64,000 nucleotides of DNA. It comes from Pogonophryne albipinna (Eukaryota > Chordata > Actinopteri > Perciformes > Artedidraconidae). The notes under the pieces are model-generated. The model worked only from the letters and a program-made list of their open reading frames with translations. It ran no database searches and was not told the origin of the DNA. Each line of letters starts with the position of its first letter. The first letter of the stretch is position 1. Positions 1 through 11,840 of this stretch are shown here, one piece after another. The position numbers and the translations under genes were made by a program. The DNA is taken from the NCBI GenBank assembly GCA_028583405.1, contig CM053260.1, positions 21,875,647 to 21,939,646 on the forward strand. The letters are read 5' to 3'.

Positions 1-3000
1 TATAATATATTACCCTTTAAAGGATGGTGTAGTATTTAAAAGAACATGATTTTTTGTACATAAAGCTCATATTGTCCTTTTTTTAAACACCCTGTAAAGT
101 ATTATATTCTTCAAATAAAGTTCAAAGATCATCCACTGTTATTAACACAGTTCATTTACTTTAATTTAGCAGCAGTGAAGGATTAAAGTTACTTGCAAAC
201 TTTATAAAATTATAGTTAGCCAATTTCAGCCATGGCATGTCATTTGTCGAGCCTCTCCTTGACTCTTAGTTTTGGAGCAAATGAAACCTGAAAACCTTCC
301 CTTGAACCGACCCCTTCTTTATCACATTAATCACTCTCCCCTATGAATGAAATCCATTTAAATACATCTAGTTACACAAATAATTTGTGTAGCCAAGTTG
401 AAAGAGTATAGGGAGTCAAAGGCGGCATAATTAGACGGTACGATTCTGAAAGCTAATACAAGATGTAATTAAGGAAATTAATAAGGTGCCAGCCCCCTTT
501 CACTGGGTGCTCCGCCTGATGATTAATCACAGCCTGGGCTAATTTGATTTGTGACAAGGAAAGGGATGACTTGGTAAGTCAGTTAGGAGAGCCCAGTTCG
601 ACAGCATATGACATTAATAAAACATGAGTAGCGGGGGCTCAGAGAGGCACGAAAATCCACTTGTGATCCACATGAAGCGATCAGATTAGAGAGGACTTTG
701 GATAGATAGCCTTGCCACAAAGTCACTGACAGGGGAGTGACTGGAAGCTAATCAATATCTCTAATGTTACATTATTGTCATCGCTGAATAATTGGACCCA
801 TGACCTTTGTGAATAAACAAGTGTTGACCTGTTATAGAGGCGAAGATGAGGTTAAACCAAACTAAATTCCAGACATAATGTGAACTTTTGCCAAGACGAG
901 GACACTTTGTGACAGATCCGAGCAGTAAAAGGGTAAAAGATGAAGACAGGGCATTAATCACGGTGCCACCGGATTGGCCGATGGGGGGATGTAATCACCT
1001 TTAGGGACACAAGGAGCCTGCCATATGTCTCCAAAAAGGTCAAAAATCATCCAGCATGGAGGATTGGGTTTATATAAAGAAGGCTTGGGCCAGTCTATTG
1101 CCATGCTGTCGGTGTAATAGGACACAGTTCACCCCCTGTCTCTCCAGGTGAAGGGAAAGCTGGGTGTAGGCAGGCAAACTACCTATTTTATTTCTCCAGT
1201 GAATTCAAATTGATTTGTCATATATTTGGCAAGGTGAGTATGAAGGGAAGCGTACGTCATTTGTTATTGTGTTTCCCCTTCCAGAGGGTACACATAGTAA
1301 AAGGAACGCCTGTATAATATGGTGCGATCACACAGGTTCATATTCAATCTTTAAGAAGCGCATGGTGTATGGTTTTGATCTTCAACCCCTCTGCTTTACA
1401 GATGTTGAAATGATTTTCCTCTATCAAAAAGGCACTGAGGCATTGAACCCATATTAATATGTGAGTGCAATATGTGATAGTGCTGCTGTACAGATGTATG
1501 TGGACGCAGTAAGGAATGCAACTACATTCACATTTATTGCATTACGAAACGTAATGTGGTATACATGCAATAACATACCGGAGCACACAAACACACGGCC
1601 AGGATACAACTGCACTGACAACAATGATCCATTTGCAGACATATTCATATACAAATACACACTGATCTACATTTAAGCACTGTTCTTAAGTACACATTTG
1701 AGTGCTTTCTAATTCGTATTTCACAAAACACATTGTATTGCTATAGTTACTTTGATTTTGCAACAAAACAATCAGTTTATTAAATATGAGGCATTGTCAT
1801 AGTTCAAAGACATTTTAGTTCAGGACATTTACTTGAATACTTTTAAACTGTTGAATGTTATTATCTGAGTATTGCTTCCGCCATTGCACACACACACAGA
1901 CCTACTTATAAAACATGATTACACTTTCTCCCTGGAGCCAGAGTATTCCCTTTCTTGCAAACCCACTCTGATTACTCTCCTAGGTGGGTAGACTTGACAG
2001 GGTCCTGGTCTGACCCTCGAGGGGTACACACACGTGGGGGAACCAACCCTCAGAGGACTGCAGTGGGACCAGCCGCAGAATGAGAAAAAGACAACAGCCA
2101 TTAGAACCAGGTCCCTGCAGACTGAGGTGTCTTGGGGAGTTTGTCGTGCTCACGTAGAACAGTAATCCAGTGCAGATGCTGCTAATTAAGATGTCATAAG
2201 CGGAGAGCATTATGCACTGCAACACCAGCTCTTTATCCGCTCCACATATAGGACGTCATGTATGTGCAGAGACTAATTGCATATTCATGAGTATTTATAA
2301 AGGGGCATTTATCAAGGTTGAATCAAAGCTTTCAGTGTTCAGCAGAGGAAGTGTCTGCATAGGATTTTAGAAGGAGAACTCTTACACAAAAACTGAAATA
2401 ATCTAAGAAATTATTTCAATGAAAATGACAGAATCATGTAACTAGAGTTGGTGAAGCTTAGTCAGACGTTTCCTTCATCATTCAACTGTTGGAAGTGTTT
2501 CGATAGTGACGTACCTCAGTGCCCTTTAGAGCTTTAAACCTGAATGAACATTTATTGAAAGCTATTGAAAGTTTGATAGATATAAAAATGAAACATGATT
2601 CTGCAACAACATAGCCAATTTCCTGTCTCATTTTATACAAAAGGAGTCATTTGACATTGATGCCAAGGAACCAAACCACGTATTTCTAGTTCAAAAATGG
2701 GATTGCAATGACTAATGAAAGCCTTTTTCACCTGAACGGAAAGTAGTGATTATTAATGTTGATGTCTGGGTGAAAGTAGAAAATATTATTCACCTGTTAT
2801 ACAATTCGAATGACATCTGTCTGGAGATTTAGCCATGGCCTTGTGGGCTTCCTTTGACCGACTAGAAAATGATGTCAGGGAACAAACTGACAAGAAAAAT
2901 ATTGGACACAATTAACTGCATTTACCAGACATGATGATACAAGTCTGTCCACATATTTTCCCCAAGAAATGCATGAAGCTGGAGGTGGAACAGGTCGAGC

Positions 3001-4499
3001 TGACAGCAGTACAGCATGTAGGATGTGAGTAGGTGTAAATAGCACTCAGGTTATATGGCTGAATTGTGTCAGTTGTAATTGAGATGAGAATGTTGCACTG
3101 ACAGCCAGCTAGCGACCTGGCCATAAGGGGAATATTTACTTCCATTTGAGGGATATATACAGCATAAATCATGCAGAGTCATACCCCTCACTTACCCTGC
3201 ACACGGAGAGATATGTCCTATGAATAAAAGTCAATATATCTGACATCAGACAGACAGACAGTCGGATCTATCCGTGGCTCAGTTCGATGCCTCCGACAGC
3301 TTCCTGCAGCGATGCACAGGATGTGCTGGCCGACACTAAAAGGTCAATACAAGTAATGACTTCTACTCTTTTCAGTGGAGCGAAGTGGAAAATAAACGTA
3401 ACTTTGGGCTACATCAGCTTCACCTTAGACTCCCTGGGCAGCAGAGAAGCCTTGTGATTACAAGGGGCCATAATTCAAAAAGACAGCCTCCAGTTTGATC
3501 CCTGTTGACAGCAGGCATCTTCCCTGCTGAGGTATTTCTGCATTGACTCACTGTCTGCAGGCTTACAGGGCTGATGAGTCCGCCTGTCTAGTGTTCGCTC
3601 TCTCCCAGATGTCGGACACCAGGGCTGTCTCTTGGCAGTGGATGCAGATGCTGTCATTGACTCTCTTGTCCCCGCCTCCAGCAGAAGCCTTTCACCGACA
3701 CGCTGCTCTTCCTCACAGCAGTTTCAGGTGCTGCCCTTACTGCCACATACTCGATTGAATGTTGTGCCATGACCTCGCGAGAAACTCTAACATTTCATCT
3801 TCTGTGTTTTCTGAACTGCTAATAGTCATGTTATATCTTTCTTTTGCTATTGTGTTATATATCATCACCGATGTTTCCTATAATGTAGAATAAGTTCTCT
3901 TTTTTTCTTACCCTATTGCAAGGGTTGTTATGTTGTTTCCTTGTCCAATGCCAGCCTTTCAAACCATTAGAGACAATAACTCTGATGGAAAAAACTCAAA
4001 AACTGAAGTGCCCTTGATTGAAATATTAAATTCAAGAATATACAGACGAAATGAATGGAAAAGGCCACTTTGAAAAGACTCTGCTAGAAAGAAAATCTTA
4101 TTATACAATATGTTTCAAGAACCTCTGTGTTAACCATTCACTCGCTTTTTTCTTATGTTTTTCCGACTGTCAGGTTTCATCTCTAAGCATCTTAAACCAA
4201 CCTACACAGGATTTTTGCACGTTTGGTTCCTATATATTTAATTGCTTCTTGTCCTCACTAGCTGTGGCAGAAATCTATTGAGAATACAGAAGAAAATGAA
4301 ACGTCTGGCTATTTAACGAAATGGAAAGCGCAATGAGTTTAACATTACATGTCTAATTAAAAATGTTTTCAGAGATGTTCTAAGGATCGATAGGATGAAG
4401 AAAAAACATTGAGTGTTTATACAGAAAGTTTTTCTACTCATAACCATGATGCTGTAAACTTACAGTCAATGCAGTGAAAACATTGTCCTTCAATATACT
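1..4499. other. Gene-free region, no recognised feature
   Basis: Only short open frames without recognisable protein character. The stretch about 460-760 (AATTAAGGAAATTAATAAGG and GATTAATCAC words, no repeats) has the texture of a conserved non-coding element. Short CA and GACA runs occur at 1888-1898 and 3250-3262. Confidence 0.5.
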
Positions 4500-4506
4500 G
4501 CTATAC

Positions 4507-6480
4507 CAACTCAGTCTCACAAAAAAACGTGTAATAACTACGTTGGTCCACAACTTGGGACGTAGTATTTCTTCAAAAACGCCTCTGAAATTGTAAGATC
4601 CCTACGTTTTTTTTCACCATTCATTTCCAATGGCTATGTCACGTGATCTTCAAATTTCTCCCTGCAGAAAAAAAAAAACATGGCCGACATTCGTTTTATT
4701 ATCGGTGGAAAATGCCTATTTTAAGGTTAGTTTGGTATGGGCATAGATATGTCTCATAATTATTTGTGTGAACATAAAAATAATTTGTGTGTAAATATGT
4801 GATTTGTAAATGTAAAAAGTGTAAAACGGATCTGCAAATACGCTAAATATTTTCACAAATAAAAAAAAGATCTGTGAATATCTCTTTAACATTTACAACT
4901 TTCGATCAGGCATTTGTGAATCCATTTTGTATTTGTCGACCAAAAATGCGCTTGTGGATCTCAAATCTCTGCTCGTGGATCTCACATTTCTGCTTGTGGA
5001 TCGTCTTTTTACACACACGGAATTTTGAGACAAATGTTCCCGCAGTCTCTTCTAAAATCTACTCGTGTCACTCGGTGATTTTCGGAAACCACGTGATGGC
5101 CCGCTGATGACGACATTTCCGCATGATTTCAAAGTAAGAGCATGATGGTTTGTTTAATGCTCTGTTTTTTTATTATAATGAACAGCGGAACGTTAGATGC
5201 ATTCTTTATCACCATCATCATCATCATCATGTTTGTGTATACCTCCAGCAATGTTAACTATGTTGAAGCACTTATTTTAACTGATATTATACATATGTAT
5301 TATACTCTCATAAGATGTATGTAGATAGTATAAGAAATGTGCAGAATATGACAGTTTAATGGTGGAGGTACACACATATTGATAGATGTCTTGTAATGCA
5401 CTGTTGAGGAACCTGCGACCCAGGTTTTTCATCTCCGGCCTTGTCAGGTATTGAACAATCAATAAATAAAGAACACAGAATTATTAAATATAAAACACAG
5501 AATTTGTGTGATTATACTAAATGATTTACAAATAAACACCACTGCATATTTACAACTGTTACACATGCTGATGTAACGCAAATGTTTCCAACTTGGGATC
5601 AATAAAGTATATCTTAACTTAAGATGATCGATGGCTACTGCCATATTTGCAAAATTTGCCTCTGAATCTTGACAAGTGCATGTTTCAGGCTTATCAATGA
5701 ATGTAATGTAATGTTATCAATTAACAACAGGGGTCACAAACATAAGACCAGCTGTTAAATAAAGCTCTTCTGACCTTAGCTGGCATGTGTGTATATATAT
5801 TAATGCTGCCCATTATGGGCACAAGCAATGTTCACCCATTTATTAATTATATGTTTTAAATTTGAGTGTTTCCTATCCCCTAAACCTCCAGGGATGTACA
5901 CAGTTTAATACTGGCAACTTCTTATTATGGGAAATATGAAAACGTCTTTTAAAACTACAACTCCCAGTAGAGACGTGCCATAGATAGAGAACATGTTGTG
6001 AAACAGAATAGCCAGCATGTGTAGTTCTGGGGACGGGGTGGGGGAGGGGGGGGACGGGGTGGACCCGCTCAAATCCAGTTTTGGACAGTCTGCCGTGGTT
6101 CCATCCCATTTCAAGTGCTGTTCGACGCTCGGCGTAACCCTCGGAGCACACTCAAACATCCAATCACAGAGCTTGAGGACTATCACGGGGTTTGTCAAGC
6201 GAAGCGGAGAGAATACTTACTTTCGGGTGTAATATTCTCTAAAGCAAATGAGCTGCTCCGACCCTCAGTCCTGACGGACTCCAACTTGTGTTTATTAATC
6301 AAACAAATAAATAAACACAAGGATAATTATGTGTTATTGTTGAGTAAATGGAGAATTGCACAGGGGAAAAAAACGTATGCCACAATTTTAGATGCGGATT
6401 TTGTTAAACTAATACGTTTGTGCTGTGGACCAACCAGGGACCAACGTAGTTATTACACGTTTTTTTGTGAGACTGGGTTG
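4507..6480. mobile_element. TIR DNA transposon 'A', 1974 bp, 7-bp TSD, non-autonomous
   Basis: Terminal inverted repeats of 43 bases (4507-4549 and 6438-6480) differ at one position. They begin CAACYCAGTCTCAC and continue AAAAAAACGTGTAATAACTA. Both sides are flanked by GCTATAC (4500-4506 and 6481-6487), a perfect 7-bp target duplication. The element shares three collinear interior blocks with the larger relative at 16468-22642. Open frames inside (for example 6115-6540) cross the TIR and have no recognisable transposase, so it is likely non-autonomous. The superfamily is not assigned: 7 bp is unusual (hAT gives 8, piggyBac TTAA, Tc1 TA). Confidence 0.92.
5250..5430 (+). repeat. Interior block shared with 18645-18822
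   Basis: Nearly identical to 18645-18822 (AGCACTTATTTTAACTGATA, ATGACAGTTTAATGGTGGAG, TTGATAGATGTCTTG). It is part of element A and probably an older LINE tail carried by the ancestor of both elements. Confidence 0.85.
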
Positions 6481-6487
6481 GCTATAC

Positions 6488-9400
6488 TCCAATACTCCTA
6501 TAAGCACAAACGCAAATTAGGAATTGGAAAATCTTTGTAGTTGAGTCCAAAAGGCACATAATAATATTGACTTAATCACTATGAATCTAAATGTTATTGT
6601 ATTGAATGTTAAGGTTATTCTTATGTCGTCACTTTTGGGGTGTTTTCATTATTTTGAGCTGCTGGTTCGATATTGTCTTTTTAAGCATTTGCCTCTTGAA
6701 AGTACAGAACCTCAGCAACATTGTTGATCTCAAGCAAACATGACAAGTTTTTCGAATAAAACCTCAAACAGTCTCAAGGACTCTTCATTTCCTTCGGCTT
6801 TCATCATATACTGCCACATCTCCCAACCCACTGGAGGTTTACCCAAGGACAATCGTTCACATGTTGACATCTGTCAAGGCGGCGCAGAACCGCGAAGACA
6901 GTCTGATCTCGTGGGCTTTTCATACATTTACACTGACTTTTCACACGAGCAAAGGTATATAGACGTAATAATGGATGATTTATGACTTTCCCTGAGGACA
7001 TATTATACAATTACATAATGAGCATGTATAGTACCCTTGATCATGGTCCAGGGTTTCCTGTGCATTACCTGCAATGCTTACAACAATCAATTAAAAGGGA
7101 CTCTCCTCTCATGGGCTTACATTACCAGCGTGATGGAGAGTAGAATGGTAGATTACAAGATAATTTGTGTTATATTTTATAGGATTAATTTGTGCCACTT
7201 CAAATAGAGACATCAAGAAGGCTTCCTGTCAGGCTGTTGGGCTTTAAAATCTTGTAAAGGATATTTGGCTAATTAGATTGTGATCGCTGTGGAGCATCGG
7301 GAAGAGAGGACGTGGTTCTAAATGTTCCTGTACATGTGTGTGTATCGCATGTGTGTGTAATTATGGTTCGTAGATGAAAATAATAAAAAAAAAGAGGAAA
7401 TAAAGGTCCTGCATTTGACAAGTTGCTGTCACTCTTGCATTTCTACACCTTTAAAACTTAAATGAGGCTAAACGGGGTGCAGCAGAGATACTGTATATAT
7501 AATAAAGCAACAATTCTTATTTGCTCACATTCACATTTGCACACACGCAATTAGCCTAAAGAAATCCCTAAATAAAAAAAGCACAACTTAAATTAAAAGG
7601 GGACTCTTTTATATAAAAATATATACAAGTATGAAGTCATGGGCCTACTATGTCTGTAAAGATCAGATGCGTAATACAATATTGAATGTGGTTTTAAAAA
7701 GATATGCTGTATATTTTTAGAAAATGACCAATTCATACTCTGGTATGTATTTTATTTATTTATTTTATACATATTTATTTATATTATGTATACACATTTA
7801 TATATACATATTTGTATATTGTATATATATATATACATATTTATACACATTTATTTTTATACATATTTTATACTCTGCCAACCCAATTGGGTTCAGAATT
7901 ACAGAAAAATACTGGGAATATTTTCCTAAAACTTGGTTGTAGCATGGATGCCCTTCTAGTTTTATCTTATTTTAATACATACAAATATTTGAGAATTTAA
8001 ATATTTTAAAGGCACAACCTAATACAATGTAAACATAGCCCCACCTCCCACCAAGTCAAAATAAGGTGGAGTGGAACCAACTCACTCCCATGCTGATTGA
8101 CAGCTCGGTTAACATATAAACTCAGATTACAAAACATGTTTAAAGTTATTAGTGACCATATATTTGCTTTAGTCTTACGCTTCTTCTTCTACAAGGGCAC
8201 CAAGTCTTTACTGTGCTGCAGTCCACAGAAATGTGCATGCATTGGTTTGGCCAATCAAAACAAACCCATCAAAGATGCCCAACCTAGAACCAGATGTGTA
8301 AACATCTGTTGCACATACAGATGGGATCATCATCTTTTTCAAATGAAATAGCAACAGTAGCTGCTAGGATGACTTACCTGCAGTCAGGGATGACCTTGTC
8401 TCCTGAAGTCTTGCATGACATCCTGTCGGCACTGAGGCACCTCTGAGGTTTTGCACTGATGAGCGCTTCACTCAGTTTGGCTAGGACCAATCTGACACAT
8501 TTCTGAGATTCATTTCAGACTCTGCCACCACCTCTGTCTCAATTTAGTCTCTAGAGGACAGAAGGTACAGAAAAGTCTTTTTATTCCCTTTCACTGTATA
8601 CAAATATTCCAAACCTCAAAAATATTACAGGTGGATTTCATCCATCAAAGGTAATCCGTGCCTGACCAACAACTTTTTTTAAACAACCAGACTAGCGTAT
8701 AAACTAAGGCCTCTGATCTAAATATAACCTGAAAGTGGTGGTTATACAACTAAGCATTTAGGTCATCTGCTCTCAGAGGGCCTGCACCTCGTATAATATC
8801 TAAAGAAGAGCTTTAACATTTCAGAGACACTGCAAGTGGATTGATCTGCTTTCAGGAGTAAAACCTAGAAGAGAACAGACTCTACAGGATAATATATTCA
8901 AGAGATCTGATCATTAAAGGTAGAGGAAGCCTGCTATGGCTCAACTTGAACATGAAAGATTGAGGTCATGACTGGAAAAACGGTTTTCAATTAATTAAAC
9001 TACATAATGGCCAACTCTGACTCACTATGCTTAGAAGAAAAAAAGAGGCTAAAGCGGACTTTTCTCAAACATCATTGGCAGTGCAAGAGATAATGCTGAA
9101 TTAATATACCAGCATGTTTACAGAAGAACATCATTACGTTGGGAATGGAAGTAATGAATGGAAACCTTTTCAGGAACCCAGTGCAATAGCTGAGGCTCAA
9201 TGTTAACTGAGTCTGCTAGTTCATTGACGACCATGTGTTTCTTTGCCAACATTCATACTCGTGGGAATACACTCTGATGTGACACATCTGTAACCCCAGA
9301 CCCTTCCCCACACTTGGCCGAAGCTTTCCAGCTCTGTCATCTCTCATTACAGAACTGCTGATTGTATCAACTCTGTAATAAGCTATTAGCTGATGATTGT

Positions 9401-11025
9401 GTTCTCAACGCTCCTTTTGTTACAATACAGTAACTGTATTCATTATTGCAGACGTAATTATCAGCCCATTGTTCCTCTGTAATTAGACTAATTAATTTTA
9501 AGAACCTCACCCCATCAAAAGCTAATTGATTCCTCCGACTCTCACTAACCTCTTTAACTGGAAACGAAAACGTTGCCATTGCGATGGACGTAAACACTCT
9601 CTGCACCCCATCTGTTCTGAGGCTCCACAGTGACAACAGCCTCCATTTCGCTATGAGCTCAGCTCTCACTTTTGGTGACCCAGAAATGTTTCCAGGCAGC
9701 TCAGCAGCCTGATAGGCGGCTTTGTTTAAGCTGGCCTTGCAACTCACCATCATCACCATCGAGGTTAATGAAGGATGTCCGTACGCATTGAAAGCAGACG
9801 TCAGCGGCCATGTCTGAAACATCAGTCCCTTTGATTTTATGAAGTGTTTCTTCAAGTTGATGTCATTGGTTGTCACTTATCTGCTGCCACAGTGTGCTTT
9901 TCCTATGATATTCTCATTCTGATTGGGTGTGCTGTGATGCAGACTTTATAGTCTGCTTCGTGCTTAACTGACTATGTGCATGTTTCTATGAGGACCTCGG
10001 CTTTGATGGAGCCTCTCTGTATGAGCATAGTTCTTGTTAATGAGTCTGGCTACGGCCAGTTAGGGAAATGAAGCAGATGCTTAATTTTCTCTTTCTCCTC
10101 TCCTCGGTGGATTGGCTGACTTTGGGATATTACACCCAAATTAGCGTTGTGAAGTGACAGTTTTTTCTCTCATTAGCACAGTGTCAAGTGTGAATCAAAG
10201 CCTCTACAAAATCCTCTCTGAGGTTATATTCCTTAACACCATCCGTACACATACATTGACTCCTGAATCTTTTGGACCTGTGCATGAGATGTGATTCATG
10301 CCACTGTTTGCACATATTTACTACCAAGCTAACCTCTGTGCATACTGAAGGGGCATGGCTCAGATATCCTTGCCATGTAACACCTAAAGACAGTCAAAGG
10401 TCAGGTAGTGAAGGAACAGAAGGGCCACAGATGGAGCTGCACCAACTGGCCCTGCTCTGCCCCAGCGCTGTCACATCACCACGCACCTCGCCCCGGCCGT
10501 CCCACCATCTCACCCCCTGGGGGGCCAGACCGGCACCTTCACACGCACACAAGGACAAGCTTACATGCACTGCTGGCTACGCACTACCACAAGTAGGAAA
10601 GTGCACACAAACACATGCTGAGTGGATTAATGAGGTTTAGTCAGTCAGATTGAGAGGAGTTTAAGTGGAGGTCTGCTGAGTGTGTCCACTGTGACCCCCA
10701 GGCAGGATGGCGAGCAAGGAATGAGAGCAGGTGGTCAGGGGTCTGCGTAGCATGGCATCTCTCTCTATATCCCTCTTTCATACTGTCAAGTTAATGGCTT
10801 TCTGCCAGTGAAATGCACAGTTTATACTTGTCTCACTACATTTCTCTGTGACTAAGAGAAAAATGCTGTTTATTCCATTGAGGGCTGAAAATGTTATTAC
10901 GTCTTACGTCTTCAATATCAGAATACATGTATTTATTATCCTTGCAGGAATGGAAGTAGTCATCACACACAGAGCTGCGTGGGACAAATAGTTCCCAGAG
11001 TAGAGTCCTTGATATGCTAATATAC
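6488..11025. other. Gene-free region
   Basis: No gene recognised. 7690-7870 is an AT-rich low-complexity tract (TATATACATATTTATAC). The 510-base open frame at 9367-9876 (minus) matches no family I know. The underlying sequence (TCTGTAATTAGACTAATTAA and nearby) looks more like conserved non-coding DNA than coding sequence. Confidence 0.5.
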
Positions 11026-11140
11026 AATAATAATAATAATAATAATAGATTTAATTTGTTAGCGCTTTTACAGGTGCTCAAAGACGCTTTACAGATATAG
11101 TGAAGAGAAAAGAAAAGAAAGGAACAACAAATAAATATAT
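11026..11140. repeat. (TAA)n run plus dispersed repeat fragment
   Basis: AATAATAATAATAATAATAG is followed by TTTGTTAGCGCTTTTACAGG and TCAAAGACGCTTTACAG. These phrases occur at many dispersed-repeat ends in fish genomes. The family and the other end were not determined. Confidence 0.4.
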
Positions 11141-11156
11141 AGTTAAAGTTAAAGTC

Positions 11157-11824
11157 CATCCATCCATCCATCCATCTTCTCCCGCTTATCCGTGGTCGGG
11201 TCGCGGGGGTAGCAGTTCCAGCAGAGAGCCCCAAACTTTCCTTTCCCTGGCCACATCAACCAGCTCTGACTGGGGGATCCCAAGGCGCTCCCAGGCCAGC
11301 GAAGAGATATAATCCCTCCACCTGGTCCTAGGTCTACCCCTCGGTCTCTTCCCAGCTGGACGTGCCTGGAACACCTCCATAGGGAGGCGCCCAGGTGGCA
11401 TCCTAACTAGGTGCCCGAACCACCTCAACTGGCTCCTTTCGACGCGAAGGAGGAGCGCTTCAACTCCGAGTCCCTCCCGGATGACCGAACTTCTCACCTT
11501 ATCCCTAAGGGAGACACCAGCCACCCTGCGGAGAAAACCCATCTCGGCCGCTTGTATCCGCGATCTCGTTCTTTCGGTCATGACCCATCCTTCATCCATA
11601 GGTGAGGGTAGGAAGGAAAATGGCCCGGTAGTCGGAGAGCTTTGCCTTCTGGCTCAGCTCTCTTTTCGTCACAACAGTGCGGTAAAGCGACTGCAGTACC
11701 GCTGCCGCTGCTCCGATTCTCCAGCCCATCTCACGCTCCATTGTTCCCTCACTCGAGAACAAGACCCCGAGATACTTGAACTCCTTCACTTGGGGTAAGG
11801 ACTCATTCCCTACTTGGAGTGGAC
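11157..11824 (-). pseudogene. 5'-truncated LINE, C-terminal part of reverse-transcriptase ORF, frameshifted
   Basis: A minus-strand insertion flanked by a perfect 16-bp duplication AGTTAAAGTTAAAGTC (11141-11156 and 11825-11840). Its 3' end carries an (ATGG)n tail (CATCCATCCATCC on the plus strand). The minus strand encodes the end of a non-LTR retrotransposon ORF2. One frame (11592-11824) carries EFKYLGVLFSSEGTM. The next (11186-11599) carries LRWFGHLVRMPPGRLP, GKRPRGRPRTRWRDY and RKVWGSLLELLPPRPDHG before its stop. A frameshift near 11595 separates the frames. Clade is uncertain (possibly I/Nimb-like). It is dead: 668 bp of an element normally several kb long. Confidence 0.92.
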
Positions 11825-11840
11825 AGTTAAAGTTAAAGTC

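Noticed and set aside
6115..6540. 141-residue frame at the right end of element A
   Set aside because: It runs through the terminal inverted repeat and target duplication and shows no transposase motifs.
9367..9876. 169-residue open frame on the minus strand
   Set aside because: No recognisable domain, signal peptide or family. The length is within chance expectation for this window and the DNA looks non-coding.
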